Shown in pieces: positions 1 to 9,558 of a stretch of 64,000 nt of DNA. The position numbers and the translations under genes are program-made. This DNA is from WTFY01 sp026713925. Lineage in GTDB: Bacteria; Pseudomonadota; Gammaproteobacteria; UBA4575. The notes under the pieces were generated by a model. That model did not search any database. It was not told the origin of the DNA and was given only the letters and a program-made list of their open reading frames with translations. Each line of letters starts with the position of its first letter. Position 1 is the stretch's first letter. The stretch lies in assembly GCA_963662355.1 (NCBI GenBank), contig OY759361.1, forward strand, positions 1,736,001-1,800,000, read 5' to 3'.

Positions 1-1
1 A

Positions 2-1324
2 GATACAATATTTTTCCTGGAAGCTGTATACAAGGATGAAAATGTGCCTGAAGACAAAATCTATCAAGGCAGCTTGAATCCGCAAGAAGCTTGGAGTGTA
101 CGCCAGGCCAGAATAGAGCGTGAAAAGCACAAATTGCAACAGCGGCTTCTAGATCTTCAGCGTGAGCTTGGCAACTACAACACCAAAACAGAAGAAGTAC
201 AGGAGGACGGCAAAACAGGTTTTTCAGTACAGAAAATACCGGATGACAGTATGCCAGAGGGCTTTAAGATTGAATTGCAATTTGGGGAGGACATCATAGA
301 ACTTTCCGATGACATGCAACAATTACTTGAATCAATTTTGCAGGACCTCGGCAGGATTCCTGATGAGTATCTGGAAGCAGCCAGACCTGACTATCCTCAG
401 GAAGACAAGACCTCTGCGGAATTGATGGAGACAGACCTTTCAGATAACAGTCATCCTGCCTGGCTATACGATGAATGGGACCACTCTCGCCAGAAGTATA
501 GAAAGGACTGGTGTCAGCTCAGGGAGTTGGAGGTGCGTCCTGTGCATGATGGTTTTGTGCAGAAAACACTGAACAAGCACAGGAGTTTGCTAAAGCATCT
601 TCACAGGACATTTGAAGCGCTGCGGGAGGATAACAGGCGCATAAAGCGACAGCCATATGGCGACGATGTAGACCTTGATGCAGTCATTGAGGCATATTCC
701 GATACTCAGATCGGCCTTGAAGCCTCACAAAATCTGTTCATCCGGTCTCGCAAGATGGACCGGAACATTGCAGTTATGTTCATGATCGATATGAGTGGCT
801 CGACTTCGGGCTGGATCAATGAGATGGAAAGGGAAGCACTAATCCTGCTTTGCGAATCCCTAGAGATCCTAGGAGACCGCTATGCCATCTATGGGTTCTC
901 GGGTTCAACGCATGAACGTTGCGAACTCTACAAGGTAAAGGAATTCGAAGAACAGTATGGAGATGAAGTAAAGGCACGCATTAGTGGAATTCAGGCACAG
1001 GATTATACGCGCATGGGCGCTGCAATTCGCCACCTCACAAAACTCCTGCACCAGATTGAAGCCCGCACCAAGCTATTAATTACCCTGTCAGACGGCAGAC
1101 CTGACGACAAGGATGGCTACCGGGGTCCATATGGTATAGAAGATACGCGACGTGCATTGATTGAGGCAAAATTTCTAGGTGTTCACCCATTCTGTATTAC
1201 GATTGACGAGGAAGCCATGGATTATCTGAAGCATATGTACGGACCTGTAAACTTTGCAGTGGTTGACCACGTAGACAAGCTGCCTTACAAGGTTTCTGAC
1301 ATTTATCGGCGCATTACAGTCTGA
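2..1324 (+). CDS. NorD/CbbO-family VWA-domain protein, 5'-truncated by the window
   Basis: C-terminal part of a von Willebrand factor A protein of the NorD/CbbO family, which works with a MoxR-type AAA ATPase (NorQ/CbbQ) to activate NO reductase or RuBisCO. The frame is open to the left edge, so the first visible start, a GTG at 44, is probably internal. Counting from that GTG, the family pattern YDEWD...WC is near residues 142-156. The MIDAS metal site DMSGS is at 249-253, and TRMGAA and SDGRPDD follow. An adjacent conserved stretch reads GDRYAIYGFSG. Family members have 600-800 residues, so a long N-terminus is missing. CbbO would fit the sulfur-oxidiser signs elsewhere, but NorD cannot be excluded without the upstream genes. 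Confidence 0.85.
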   Translation, partial: DTIFFLEAVYKDENVPEDKIYQGSLNPQEAWSVRQARIEREKHKLQQRLLDLQRELGNYNTKTEEVQEDGKTGFSVQKIPDDSMPEGFKIELQFGEDIIELSDDMQQLLESILQDLGRIPDEYLEAARPDYPQEDKTSAELMETDLSDNSHPAWLYDEWDHSRQKYRKDWCQLRELEVRPVHDGFVQKTLNKHRSLLKHLHRTFEALREDNRRIKRQPYGDDVDLDAVIEAYSDTQIGLEASQNLFIRSRKMDRNIAVMFMIDMSGSTSGWINEMEREALILLCESLEILGDRYAIYGFSGSTHERCELYKVKEFEEQYGDEVKARISGIQAQDYTRMGAAIRHLTKLLHQIEARTKLLITLSDGRPDDKDGYRGPYGIEDTRRALIEAKFLGVHPFCITIDEEAMDYLKHMYGPVNFAVVDHVDKLPYKVSDIYRRITV

Positions 1325-1351
1325 TATAGGCTTGTGGTTGAAAATTGTAGT

Positions 1352-2515
1352 ATGGATAACAGTCGGCGAATGGAGGCTGTACAAAGCCCGGTCATTCCAC
1401 TAATTGGCACATGGACGCGAAATAACCCAGGTACTGTATCCTTCGGGCAAGGTATCGCATTTTACGGGCCACCACCCCAAGCGTTTCGCAGAGTCCAGCA
1501 GTGTCTGACAGACCCCGCGATTAACAGATATGGCCCTGTTGAAGGGATGCCTGAGCTTCGACAGGCGTTAAAGCACAAACTTTATGCCCAAAACAGTATC
1601 GATATCCACGATGAAAATGCCATCGTTGTGACAGCTGGCTCAAACATGGCGTTCAATACTGCAATACTGGCCATAACGGATCCAGGAGACGAGGTAATTC
1701 TGCCTCTTCCCTATTACTTTAACCACGAAATGTCTCTGACTATGGAACGATGTAAGCCCATACCCGTATCCACTGATGAAAATTTTCACTTAAGGATTAA
1801 GAAAATTGAAAATGTCATCTCAGATAAGACCAAAGCCATCGTTACAATCAGCCCCAATAACCCTAGTGGAGCTGTGTATACCAAAGAAGAGCTTGTCGCA
1901 GTAAACAATCTTTGCCAACAATACTGTATCTACCATATCAGCGATGAAGCATATGAAGATTTTTGTTATGACCACCATAGCCACTACTCAGTTGCCACTG
2001 ACCAAAATAACTGCAAGCATACAATTTCCCTATTTTCGTTTTCAAAAGGGTATGGATTTGCTGGCTGGCGCATCGGCTATATGGTAATGCCTCAACATTT
2101 GCTGAGTGCCATTAACAAAATCCAAGACACAATCCTGATCTCACCACCCATGGTCTCACAGCATGCAGCACTTGGTGCTCTGGAAGCTGGAGCAGAGTTT
2201 ATTGAGCTGAAACGTCAGGCCATGTCAAGCAAACGCAGTATCGTACTCGAAATGCTGGCAGATATAGCCTGTTTGAAGAGTGTGCCAACATCAGAAGGCG
2301 CATTTTATGTGATGCTTGATATTGATAGCTCCATGAAAGACCTGCAACTGGTGAAGAGATTGATCACAGAGTTCGGTGTCGCCACCCTTCCGGGTTCAGC
2401 ATTTGGCATTCATCAGGATTGCCACATACGGTTGTCATATGGTGCCCTGTCAGACGATGATATCGAAACAGGTATGAGACGCCTCAAGAAAGGCCTGAAT
2501 GCTACTCTGAACTAG
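1352..2515 (+). CDS. Class I/II pyridoxal-phosphate aminotransferase
   Basis: Fold-type I PLP aminotransferase. Counting from an upstream GTG at 1334, SPNNPSGA lies at 173-180, the cofactor-binding Asp is in SDEAYEDF (about 204), and the Schiff-base Lys is in SFSKGYGFAGWRIGY (about 238). A C-terminal Arg that would bind the substrate carboxylate is seen in CHIRLSYG. The length of about 390 residues is normal. I chose the ATG at 1352 over the GTG at 1334 because the extra six residues look non-conserved. It starts 28 bases after the VWA gene on the same strand and could be co-transcribed. The family resembles aspartate/kynurenine aminotransferases, but the substrate cannot be told from sequence. 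Confidence 0.9.
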   Translation: MDNSRRMEAVQSPVIPLIGTWTRNNPGTVSFGQGIAFYGPPPQAFRRVQQCLTDPAINRYGPVEGMPELRQALKHKLYAQNSIDIHDENAIVVTAGSNMAFNTAILAITDPGDEVILPLPYYFNHEMSLTMERCKPIPVSTDENFHLRIKKIENVISDKTKAIVTISPNNPSGAVYTKEELVAVNNLCQQYCIYHISDEAYEDFCYDHHSHYSVATDQNNCKHTISLFSFSKGYGFAGWRIGYMVMPQHLLSAINKIQDTILISPPMVSQHAALGALEAGAEFIELKRQAMSSKRSIVLEMLADIACLKSVPTSEGAFYVMLDIDSSMKDLQLVKRLITEFGVATLPGSAFGIHQDCHIRLSYGALSDDDIETGMRRLKKGLNATLN

Positions 2516-2519
2516 CTGG

Positions 2520-2894
2520 TCAAGGATTGTCTGGAATCAACGAGGAGTGATGCTCAACGATCCTGTAGCCAACCTTTTCATCGTAGCCAACTACAAATGT
2601 GAAACGTGCAGGTAACGTAACGAGTACTTCATCCATATAGGAAAACTCGTATGTACCTGAATACAGGCTAGTACCGCCATAAACCCGTGTACGAATTAGG
2701 CTGAAGTGAACCCTCAGTCGGTCCTTATCAAATAGTTCCTCGAAGTATTTCTCGATGAGATAGGTATTATCACGAATGACTTCTGAAAATGTACCCCACA
2801 ATATTGCCTCATCCGAGTAGAGCTTGACAATATTCGCAAGATCACCACTATTCAGGCACTGTTCCCATTTTTTTATTATCTGATCAGCGTCCAT
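2520..2894 (-). CDS. NTF2/SnoaL-like protein
   Basis: Small protein with the NTF2-like (SnoaL/DUF4440) pattern: an N-terminal helix with WEQCLNSGDLANIVKLYSDEA, then a beta-rich half with ARFTFVV and a terminal EHHSS. Family members are small cone-shaped folds used as enzymes or binding domains, so no specific reaction can be assigned. An earlier ATG at 2939 is open, but the homologous-looking part begins at the ATG at 2894 (MDADQIIKKW). It converges on the aminotransferase with only four bases between the stops. Confidence 0.7.
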   Translation of the reverse strand: MDADQIIKKWEQCLNSGDLANIVKLYSDEAILWGTFSEVIRDNTYLIEKYFEELFDKDRLRVHFSLIRTRVYGGTSLYSGTYEFSYMDEVLVTLPARFTFVVGYDEKVGYRIVEHHSSLIPDNP

Positions 2895-3122
2895 GTTTGT
2901 TGTATCGTTTGATGCGTAGTATCTGTAGACAAGACACATAAAGCTTGACTTTTACTTGCAAAAGGATACACCTATATACTTTTCCTCTACTACTATGCCA
3001 AGGTTGTAACTGAAAATCCTTCTCTTAATCAAGTCAATACAATTATATATATGATCGACAGGCACAAACATGACTCTCAAACTTCAAACATATATAACGG
3101 CAATTGGTACACAGAATATTCT

Positions 3123-5207
3123 ATGTCACGATCCAAGTTAATCGGCTTATCCTGCCGCCAACTATTTACCTTAGCACTGCTGGTCATATTGCTTAGTGCA
3201 CCTAATACTTGGGCCGATTCGGTACTTGTTCCGCAAGACAATCACGGCAAGGTAACTCAAATTATTACTCAGCTTCTGAAAAAATATCACTATAAAGACT
3301 TCAGCATCAACGATGCTCTGTCAGAGAAAATCCTGAATTCATACATCGCATCTCTGGATCCTAACCGGAGTTATTTTTATCAAAACGATGTCAACAAATT
3401 CGAAGCGTTCAGATTTAGCCTGGATGATGCCTTGAACCACCAAAACCTGGACGTTCCATTTGAAATGTTTCGCCTGTACCAGGTGCGAGTAGATGAACGC
3501 ATCACCTATGCTCTGAGCCTTCTTAGTACAGAGTTTGATTTCAATGTTCAAGAAGAATTTATTGTGGACCGTTCAGAATCAGATTGGCCAGCAGATTCGA
3601 ATACCTTAAATGAAATCTGGAGAAAGCGTGTAAAGAACGATGTGCTCAGTCTGAAACTTGCTGATCAGACACCTGATGAGATCAGAAAAACACTTGAGAA
3701 ACGCTACCAAAGCATTGCCAAGCGAAGCCAGCTTGATGCCGAAGATGTATACCAGGTTTTTATTAATTCGTTTACGCGAACACTGGAACCTCATACCAGC
3801 TACCTGTCACCAAGAACTTCAGAAAATTTTGCTATCCGAATGAGCCTTTCTCTGGAAGGTATTGGTGCATTACTACGTGTTGATGGTGAGTACACACTGG
3901 TCGAAAAAATCATCCCTGGCGGGCCTGCTGATAAAAGTGGCTTGCTACATGCATCTGATCGGATTGTTGGTATAGCCCAGCAAGGTGAAAATGAATTCAA
4001 GGATGTTGTTGGCTGGCGCCTGGAAGAAGTCGTCGACCTGATACGTGGCACCAAAGGCACGGCTGTTAGGCTTCAGATTCTGCCTGGTGAAGAAGGCCTT
4101 GCTGCCAAGATCAGGGAAATACAAATCATTCGCGATAAGATAAAACTGGAAGAACAAGCAGTAAAAAGTGAAATAATCAATATTCAGAATGATGCCCAGA
4201 CAAGCAAAATTGGAGTGATTGATGTACCAGCATTCTACATTGATATATCCGCATACCAGCGTGGTGAAGCTGGCTATCGTAGTACTACCCGGGATGTAGA
4301 CCGTTTAATTTCGGAGCTAAAGCTTGAGGGCATTGACGCCCTAGTTTTAGACTTGCGTGGTAACGGTGGCGGATCACTAACCGAGGCTACACAGCTTGCC
4401 GGTCTGTTTTTAGATGAGGGTCCCATAGTGCAGGTTCAGAATTCGAGCGGTCATGTACGCGTGCATCGAGATCATGATCCAAAGGTTTCTTACAGAGGCC
4501 CTCTAATCGTCCTAGTCGACCGGTTCAGCGCCTCTGCTTCTGAAATCGTTGCAAGCATGATTCAGGATTATCGATACGGCGTGATAGTAGGCGAAACAAC
4601 ATTTGGTAAAGGTACTGTGCAACAGCTTATCGACCTGAACAGCTTTCGCCTAGGCCGTAAAGCCAAATTTGGACAACTGAAAGCTACTATTGCACAGTAT
4701 TTCAGAGTCAGCGGAGCAAGTACGCAGCACAAAGGTGTAGTTCCTGACATTGATTTTGAAACAATTTTTACGGATGAACACGGCGAGCGTTCACTGAAAA
4801 ACGCTTTACCATGGAGCTCTATTTCAGCAATTAATCACCACTACGGCGCAGTAACCCAGCATGTATTGTTAGCTGTAATGAATATGCACAAATCACGCAT
4901 CCTGAATAACAAAAAATATAAGTCTTTGATGAATATGCTGCAACACGATTCAGAATTGAGGAATAAAAAATCTATTTCATTGCTTGAATCTACAAGAAAA
5001 AAAGAATATGAAAAGAATGAAGCGGCACGTTTGGCCAATCAAGATCTGCTGAAAAAATTACAAGAGAGCTCCAGCAGGCTCGATAATGAAGAATTTGTCG
5101 ATGTATTGCTTATTGAAGCTGCACATATCGCAGCAGACTTGGCAATACTTCTCAAATCACATCAGTCCAGAGCTTTTGGCAGCCGTATTACGCAACCGTC
5201 AGGTTAA
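3123..5207 (+). CDS. prc: Carboxy-terminal (tail-specific) protease Prc, peptidase family S41A
   Basis: Periplasmic serine protease that degrades proteins with apolar C-termini and trims cell-wall hydrolases and lipoproteins. The order is signal peptide (hydrophobic LFTLALLVILLSAP, ending at TWA), N-terminal helical domain, PDZ domain (LEGIGALLRVDGEYTLVEKI and GGPADKSGLL), S41 catalytic domain, and a charged helical C-terminal domain. The Ser-Lys dyad is in FSASASEIV and TFGKGTVQ. The middle Ser and the Lys are 25 residues apart, as in E. coli Prc. The length of about 694 residues matches the family. I chose the ATG at 3123 because the 24 residues before it (open from 3051) precede a good signal peptide and look like leader sequence. 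Confidence 0.93.
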   Translation: MSRSKLIGLSCRQLFTLALLVILLSAPNTWADSVLVPQDNHGKVTQIITQLLKKYHYKDFSINDALSEKILNSYIASLDPNRSYFYQNDVNKFEAFRFSLDDALNHQNLDVPFEMFRLYQVRVDERITYALSLLSTEFDFNVQEEFIVDRSESDWPADSNTLNEIWRKRVKNDVLSLKLADQTPDEIRKTLEKRYQSIAKRSQLDAEDVYQVFINSFTRTLEPHTSYLSPRTSENFAIRMSLSLEGIGALLRVDGEYTLVEKIIPGGPADKSGLLHASDRIVGIAQQGENEFKDVVGWRLEEVVDLIRGTKGTAVRLQILPGEEGLAAKIREIQIIRDKIKLEEQAVKSEIINIQNDAQTSKIGVIDVPAFYIDISAYQRGEAGYRSTTRDVDRLISELKLEGIDALVLDLRGNGGGSLTEATQLAGLFLDEGPIVQVQNSSGHVRVHRDHDPKVSYRGPLIVLVDRFSASASEIVASMIQDYRYGVIVGETTFGKGTVQQLIDLNSFRLGRKAKFGQLKATIAQYFRVSGASTQHKGVVPDIDFETIFTDEHGERSLKNALPWSSISAINHHYGAVTQHVLLAVMNMHKSRILNNKKYKSLMNMLQHDSELRNKKSISLLESTRKKEYEKNEAARLANQDLLKKLQESSSRLDNEEFVDVLLIEAAHIAADLAILLKSHQSRAFGSRITQPSG

Positions 5208-6380
5208 TTGTTCAAAGATCCTGAAACCAGCCACATACGTACCTACTGCAGAACCTAGAGAGCTTAAAAAGAAAATAAGCAGTGTTTTGGCTACGGAGTT
5301 CTTGCGCCAACCTGAAACAGTGGTAGTGTCCATACGTAGTTCCCGAAAATCCTTGACAGTGGGTTTTCGGATAATAAGCTCTACCGCAGCAGTTACCATG
5401 CCTGACCCGACGGTAGGATTTAAAGAAGTAATCGGTGCTGCAACGAAAGCTGTAATAACTGTAATCAGGTGAGCACCTGCAATGGCAGCACCTAGGGCAG
5501 ACAAGCTGCCGTTTATAATGATCCATTGCCAGACCAGCCTCCAGCCTAGATCAGGACTTTCCCTGAAGCCCAAGTAAAAACCAGCCGCGATCAATGCAAC
5601 AACTAACCAAGGCACGACTTTCCACCAGGACCTTTTAAGTGAAACAGTCTCTAAGTTTTTTATAACAGCTTGTGGGCGACTGCTTGGATGTCCTAAATGA
5701 TTCGCCATTCCTCTTACATGACCTGCCCCAACAACGACAAGGATCCTTTTCTTGCTGTGCGATTCAATGGTCTGTAGAATTTTTGCTGACATGTACTGAT
5801 CCCGTTCATCAATCAAGGAAACAGATAACTCATTGGCCTGCTCCGAAAATCTTGCAAAGGCAGTTTCCAAAACATCGCCATTCTTCAGTTTCTCTATCTC
5901 TTCTTCAGTAACTTTTTCTCGAGAGAGTACGGTGGCAAATAAGCCAGCAACCAAGAAGATTCGTTTCCAAAATGGCGTATTTCTGTATGCCCGCCGAAGG
6001 GTTATGCCAATTTCTCGATCAATTAGAACAACAGGCAGTCCAAGCGCAGAAGCTTCAGTGATTGCTGTCTTCATCTCAATGCCAGGCTTGACACCCAGCT
6101 GATCGGCCATTCTTTGCTGGTAGGCACCCAATGCCAAATGGGCAGCTACCATGCTTGCCTTACCCTGACGAATGACGGCAAACAGGTCCATTTCAGCTAA
6201 CTGATCTGCATGCATCATAGAGTTATAGCGACTTTGGCATAACTCAATGCAAACGACATCAAATTTGCCGGAGCGAATCTTGCTTCGAACAGTGTCTGCA
6301 CTCGTGCGGGACACATGTGCAGTACCAAGAAGTGTTATGGTGCTTTCTTGAATAAGCAGCGATTGCTGTGGTTCGGGCAC
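5199..6380 (-). CDS. TraB/PrgY-family membrane protein
   Basis: TraB-domain protein. GTAHVS at residues 19-24, followed by a conserved CIELCQSRY and later a second conserved VGAGHVRGM block, is the family hallmark. This N-terminal domain is related to EreA/ChaN/Tiki-type proteins with possible metal-dependent hydrolase activity. The C-terminal 130 residues hold several hydrophobic segments (VVPWLVVALIAAGFYLG and more), anchoring it in the inner membrane. Enterococcal PrgY and TraB act on pheromone peptides, but the chromosomal proteobacterial role is not established. The stop overlaps the prc stop by nine bases on the other strand. Confidence 0.85.
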   Translation of the reverse strand: MPEPQQSLLIQESTITLLGTAHVSRTSADTVRSKIRSGKFDVVCIELCQSRYNSMMHADQLAEMDLFAVIRQGKASMVAAHLALGAYQQRMADQLGVKPGIEMKTAITEASALGLPVVLIDREIGITLRRAYRNTPFWKRIFLVAGLFATVLSREKVTEEEIEKLKNGDVLETAFARFSEQANELSVSLIDERDQYMSAKILQTIESHSKKRILVVVGAGHVRGMANHLGHPSSRPQAVIKNLETVSLKRSWWKVVPWLVVALIAAGFYLGFRESPDLGWRLVWQWIIINGSLSALGAAIAGAHLITVITAFVAAPITSLNPTVGSGMVTAAVELIIRKPTVKDFRELRMDTTTVSGWRKNSVAKTLLIFFLSSLGSAVGTYVAGFRIFEQLT

Positions 6381-6448
6381 AATTACCTCATACGCTAGGA
6401 TTATTAAGAAGCCGCTTACTAGATCAAAAAAATGAAATAAACAAGCAA

Positions 6449-6805
6449 TTATTTGTATTCATTATATTTTTTTGAGCTTCCCTTCACCTTGTCGGCAGGA
6501 TAGCGTTGCTCGTTAAGCTTGATCTTGCGCTGTGTAACTTCCATCAAGTCAATCCCCAACTGGTCTGACAAACGAAGCAGAAAAATAAATATATCTGCCA
6601 TCTCAAAGGCAACTGCTGCATGTTTTTTCGGGTCAAGCTGAGTACTTTGCTCTTCTGTAACCCACTGAAAATGTTCAACCAGTTCTGCAACTTCCACTGA
6701 CAACGCCATAGAGAGGTTTTTAGGGCTGTGAAATTGCTCCCAATCCCTGATTTTTGCAAATTCCTTCAACTTTAACTTGAGGCCGTCAATGTCTCGGTCA
6801 TTCAT
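6449..6805 (-). CDS. MazG-like nucleotide pyrophosphohydrolase
   Basis: All-alpha NTP pyrophosphatase of the short MazG/RS21-C6 (dCTPase-like) type, expected to hydrolyse non-canonical or excess dNTPs to dNMP and PPi. The metal-binding EVAELVEHFQW and the later FEMADIFIFLLRL give the ExxE...ExxD arrangement. LNEQRYPADKVKGSS is the typical C-terminus. I prefer the ATG at 6805, preceded by GGGAAGA, over the ATG at 6826, which would add seven unconserved residues. Confidence 0.88.
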   Translation of the reverse strand: MNDRDIDGLKLKLKEFAKIRDWEQFHSPKNLSMALSVEVAELVEHFQWVTEEQSTQLDPKKHAAVAFEMADIFIFLLRLSDQLGIDLMEVTQRKIKLNEQRYPADKVKGSSKKYNEYK

Positions 6806-6884
6806 ATCAAATTCTTCCCATGGCAACCAGAAATTGTTGGTGATTCATGGCCTAGTCTGATGGGTTGGTTAGCAATATCCAAAG

Positions 6885-7676
6885 TCATGCATGGTTGTTT
6901 GAATTTGCGCACACTGCACATTTAGGATCCCTGTTTATTTTGACACCGTGCCATTCCATATTTAACGCATCAACAAGCAACATTTTATTGGAAAGCGTTT
7001 CACCTATCTGAAGCAAGAGTTTGATTGCCTCGGTCGCCTGAATACAGCCTACCAGCCCTGCTACAGAACCAAGAATGCCAGTTTGTGTACAACGTTCCTC
7101 AAGATCTCCCTGATCAGGATACAGACATTGATAGCATGCGCTTTCATCCCGCATGGTAAATACGATCACCTGCCCCTCAAACCTGATTGCAGCACCAACT
7201 ACAAGTGGAGTGCGAGTTTCCACACAGGCCACGTTAATTGCGAAACGGGCGTTAAAGTTATCCGTTGCATCTACCACAAGATTGGCATTAGCTACCTCAT
7301 TTCTGAGTTCAGAACCAGTTAGCCGTGAATTGATAGTGCGCACTGTTACCCGTTCATTTAAAGCTGCAAGAACCTGTTTTGCAGAACTCACCTTCTCATC
7401 TCCAATTTGGTCGCTTCGAAATATGACTTGCCTTTGCAAATTGGACAAGTCCACCCGGTCCGGGTCTACTATAGTGATTTTTCCAATACCACTCGTCACA
7501 AGGTACATAGCAACTAGGGAACCTAGTCCACCTACACCAAACAGCAGCACATGCGATGCAAGGAGTTTTTGCTGTCCAGCCATATCAATCTGCGGCAACA
7601 TAATCTGTCGACTGTAACGCAATAATTCCTGATCACTTAATTCAGTATCCTCAACCGTTCTATTCATCACAAACAT
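6885..7676 (-). CDS. moeB: ThiF/MoeB-family sulfur-carrier adenylyltransferase
   Basis: E1-like enzyme that adenylates the C-terminal Gly of a sulfur carrier such as MoaD. The Rossmann motif GVGGLGS, the arginine region LSNLQRQVIFR, DATDNF and two zinc-binding CxxC pairs (CYQC and CAVC) are all visible. At 263 residues there is no C-terminal rhodanese domain. ThiF from thiamine synthesis is very close in sequence. I prefer MoeB because mobA and mobB lie 0.5-1.1 kb away, but the exact assignment is inferred from context. Confidence 0.88.
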   Translation of the reverse strand: MFVMNRTVEDTELSDQELLRYSRQIMLPQIDMAGQQKLLASHVLLFGVGGLGSLVAMYLVTSGIGKITIVDPDRVDLSNLQRQVIFRSDQIGDEKVSSAKQVLAALNERVTVRTINSRLTGSELRNEVANANLVVDATDNFNARFAINVACVETRTPLVVGAAIRFEGQVIVFTMRDESACYQCLYPDQGDLEERCTQTGILGSVAGLVGCIQATEAIKLLLQIGETLSNKMLLVDALNMEWHGVKINRDPKCAVCANSNNHA

Positions 7677-7691
7677 TAATCCCTAGTATGC

Positions 7692-8009
7692 CTATCCGTC
7701 TTCACGACGTATTTTGCCTTCAGCAAAGGCTTTTTGCTGTTCTGGGGTCGCTTCTCTCTGGTATTTGGCTTTCCATTCTGCATAGGACATACCGTACACA
7801 ATTTCTCTGGCTTGCTCATATTCTATTTCAATCCCCCTATTCTCAGCTGCTGACACATACCATTTGGACAGGCAATTTCGGCAAAAATCTGCAAGATTCA
7901 TCAGGTCGATGTTTTGCACTTCTGTTTTCTCACGCAAATGTTCTACTAGCTTCCTGTACACCGCTGCTTCAATTTCGAGGCGGTCCTGGCTACTGATTGG
8001 ATTACTCAT
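7692..8009 (-). CDS. DUF1244 family protein
   Basis: Conserved small proteobacterial protein of unknown function. The family signature FCRNCLSKWY, followed by GMSYAEWKAKYQ, is clear. The paired Cys residues suggest metal or redox chemistry, but none is proven. The stop lies 15 bases upstream of the moeB start on the same strand, so the two are probably co-transcribed. It faces away from mobA across a gap of about 200 bases. Confidence 0.85.
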   Translation of the reverse strand: MSNPISSQDRLEIEAAVYRKLVEHLREKTEVQNIDLMNLADFCRNCLSKWYVSAAENRGIEIEYEQAREIVYGMSYAEWKAKYQREATPEQQKAFAEGKIRREDG

Positions 8010-8216
8010 ATTACCTCCTAAACGTCTAACGATTGCTAGCAGTTAAGCTTGCTATACTAGCAGTCTCACGACGGCTGATTTTTTGTCTGATCGCCCTTTT
8101 ATCAAATATGTACCGATGTCTACAACTGTCTGAAACTAAACCAACCGGATCATTAAACACTCATGCGCACATATCAATTATTTTTAAGATTTCCCTAAGG
8201 TCCTCCAGGGTCCATC

Positions 8217-8810
8217 ATGGTTAAAGAAGATATTACAGGTGTCATACTAGCAGGGGGACAAGCAACCCGCATGGGTGGACAGGATAAGGGACTTCTTCAA
8301 ATCAACGACCAGCCCATGATTGTACATGTGATCAATGCTTTGAAACCTCAGGTTGCAGAAATTCTGATTAATGCCAACCGCAACAAAAATATATACGGAA
8401 AGTTCGGCTATCCGGTCATAGCAGATGATTTAACTGGGTTTCAAGGTCCGCTTGCTGGAATGGCTGCTGCAATGAATCATACATCCACTGACTACATCTT
8501 CACCTGCCCCTGTGACGGGCCCTTGCTTCCGACTGGTATCGTAGCACGGCTGCATACAGTCCTGAGTAGGCAAGAAGCAGAAATTTGTGTAGTTCACGAT
8601 GGCAAAAGAATGCAATCTGTGTATGCGCTGATAGACTGTCAATTGCAGGACAGCCTACGGGAATTTCTTGCATGTGGGGGACGTAAAATTGAGCACTGGT
8701 ATGAACAGCACAACCTCGCTCAGGCTGATTTCAGTGAAATGCAGGATAATTTTTTAAATGTAAATGAGCAAAGAGACCTTGCAGTAGTATCCGTGCACTT
8801 TACAGATTAA
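8217..8810 (+). CDS. mobA: Molybdenum cofactor guanylyltransferase MobA
   Basis: Transfers GMP from GTP to molybdopterin to make the bis-MGD cofactor. The nucleotidyltransferase motif LAGGQATRMGGQDKG is at residues 11-25. LTGFQGPLAGMAAAM and CPCDGPLLP (metal-binding Asp) follow in the normal order. The length of 197 residues is typical. It is followed eight bases later by mobB, a common two-gene unit. Confidence 0.95.
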   Translation: MVKEDITGVILAGGQATRMGGQDKGLLQINDQPMIVHVINALKPQVAEILINANRNKNIYGKFGYPVIADDLTGFQGPLAGMAAAMNHTSTDYIFTCPCDGPLLPTGIVARLHTVLSRQEAEICVVHDGKRMQSVYALIDCQLQDSLREFLACGGRKIEHWYEQHNLAQADFSEMQDNFLNVNEQRDLAVVSVHFTD

Positions 8811-8818
8811 CAAACAGC

Positions 8819-9355
8819 ATGAGTCGCAGTTTATTTGAAAAACCTGTCATTGGGTTGTGCGCGTACAGCGGTTCTGGCAAAACAACTTTGCTGGAGAAGC
8901 TCATTCCAGTTTTAAATTTGCGTAATCTGAATGTAGCAGTCATCAAACATGCACACCATTTATTTGATATCGATCATCCTGAAAAAGACAGTTATAAAAT
9001 CAGAAAGGCAGGAGCCCAGCAAGTCCTGATCTCTTCACAGAGGCGCTGGGCGCTCATTCATGAGCATGCATCAGGTGAAGCTGAGTTATCGCTTCAGGAA
9101 GCCCTAGTACATATTGATCCTAAGCCGATTGATTTCGTCATCGTAGAAGGTTTTAAAACTGCGCCCATATCCAAGATCGAGATCCACAGACCTGCCCTGG
9201 GCAAACCACTCATGGCATCCGATGATCCCTACGTGATTGCAATTGCAACCGATCAGCCAATACAAGTAAGCACTTCATTGCCTGTACTGACCTTGAATGA
9301 CCCTGAGCAAATTGCAGAATTTATTGAACAGCATATAAAAAGCAACAAAAAATAA
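8819..9355 (+). CDS. mobB: Molybdopterin-guanine dinucleotide biosynthesis adapter MobB
   Basis: P-loop GTPase-like protein that assists MobA or target enzymes in MGD delivery. The Walker A region is GSGKTTLLEKL near the N-terminus, then VIKHAHHLFDIDHPEKDS, and VEGFK in the second half, all diagnostic for MobB. The length is 178 residues. It directly follows mobA and precedes the gltA promoter region. Confidence 0.94.
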   Translation: MSRSLFEKPVIGLCAYSGSGKTTLLEKLIPVLNLRNLNVAVIKHAHHLFDIDHPEKDSYKIRKAGAQQVLISSQRRWALIHEHASGEAELSLQEALVHIDPKPIDFVIVEGFKTAPISKIEIHRPALGKPLMASDDPYVIAIATDQPIQVSTSLPVLTLNDPEQIAEFIEQHIKSNKK

Positions 9356-9389
9356 AACAGAAATCTCATTCTGCACTGCGAATTATAAA

Positions 9390-9398
9390 TGTTATAAT
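9390..9398 (+). promoter_or_regulatory. Extended -10 promoter of gltA
   Basis: The nine bases TGTTATAAT make a perfect extended -10 element (TGnTATAAT). The -35 region at a 17-18 base spacing (around 9369-9375) is weak, as is usual for extended -10 promoters. The predicted start is near 9405, which gives gltA a leader of about 205 bases. Confidence 0.6.
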
Positions 9399-9423
9399 CA
9401 GTACTTATAAGAACAGGCTGGTG

Positions 9424-9558
9424 CTTGCCATACGAGCAAGGTCCCACGACTAACCGTATTAAATACAATACGTTATAGCCGGTCAGACATAATCTGATTC
9501 AGTATCGTCAGACACAGGACAGTTTCCCGTTCAATACGGGAGACAGCCATCTCGGCTG
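9424..9558 (+). promoter_or_regulatory. Structured 5' leader of gltA with consecutive hairpins
   Basis: Five short inverted repeats follow each other: CTTGC/GCAAG (9424-9440, loop 7), CGTATT/AATACG (9455-9472), TCAGA/TCTGA (9483-9497, loop 5), TCCCGT/ACGGGA (9525-9541, extendable to nine pairs 9522-9544 with one G-T) and CAGCC/GGCTG (9544-9558). The last two share base 9544, so they may compete. I know no named riboswitch matching this. It may be a cis-regulatory RNA or only mRNA-stabilising structure. Confidence 0.5.

Noticed and set aside
5086..5472. 128-residue plus-strand frame over the TraB gene
   Set aside because: It is a shadow of the TraB protein on the other strand, which has clear family motifs.
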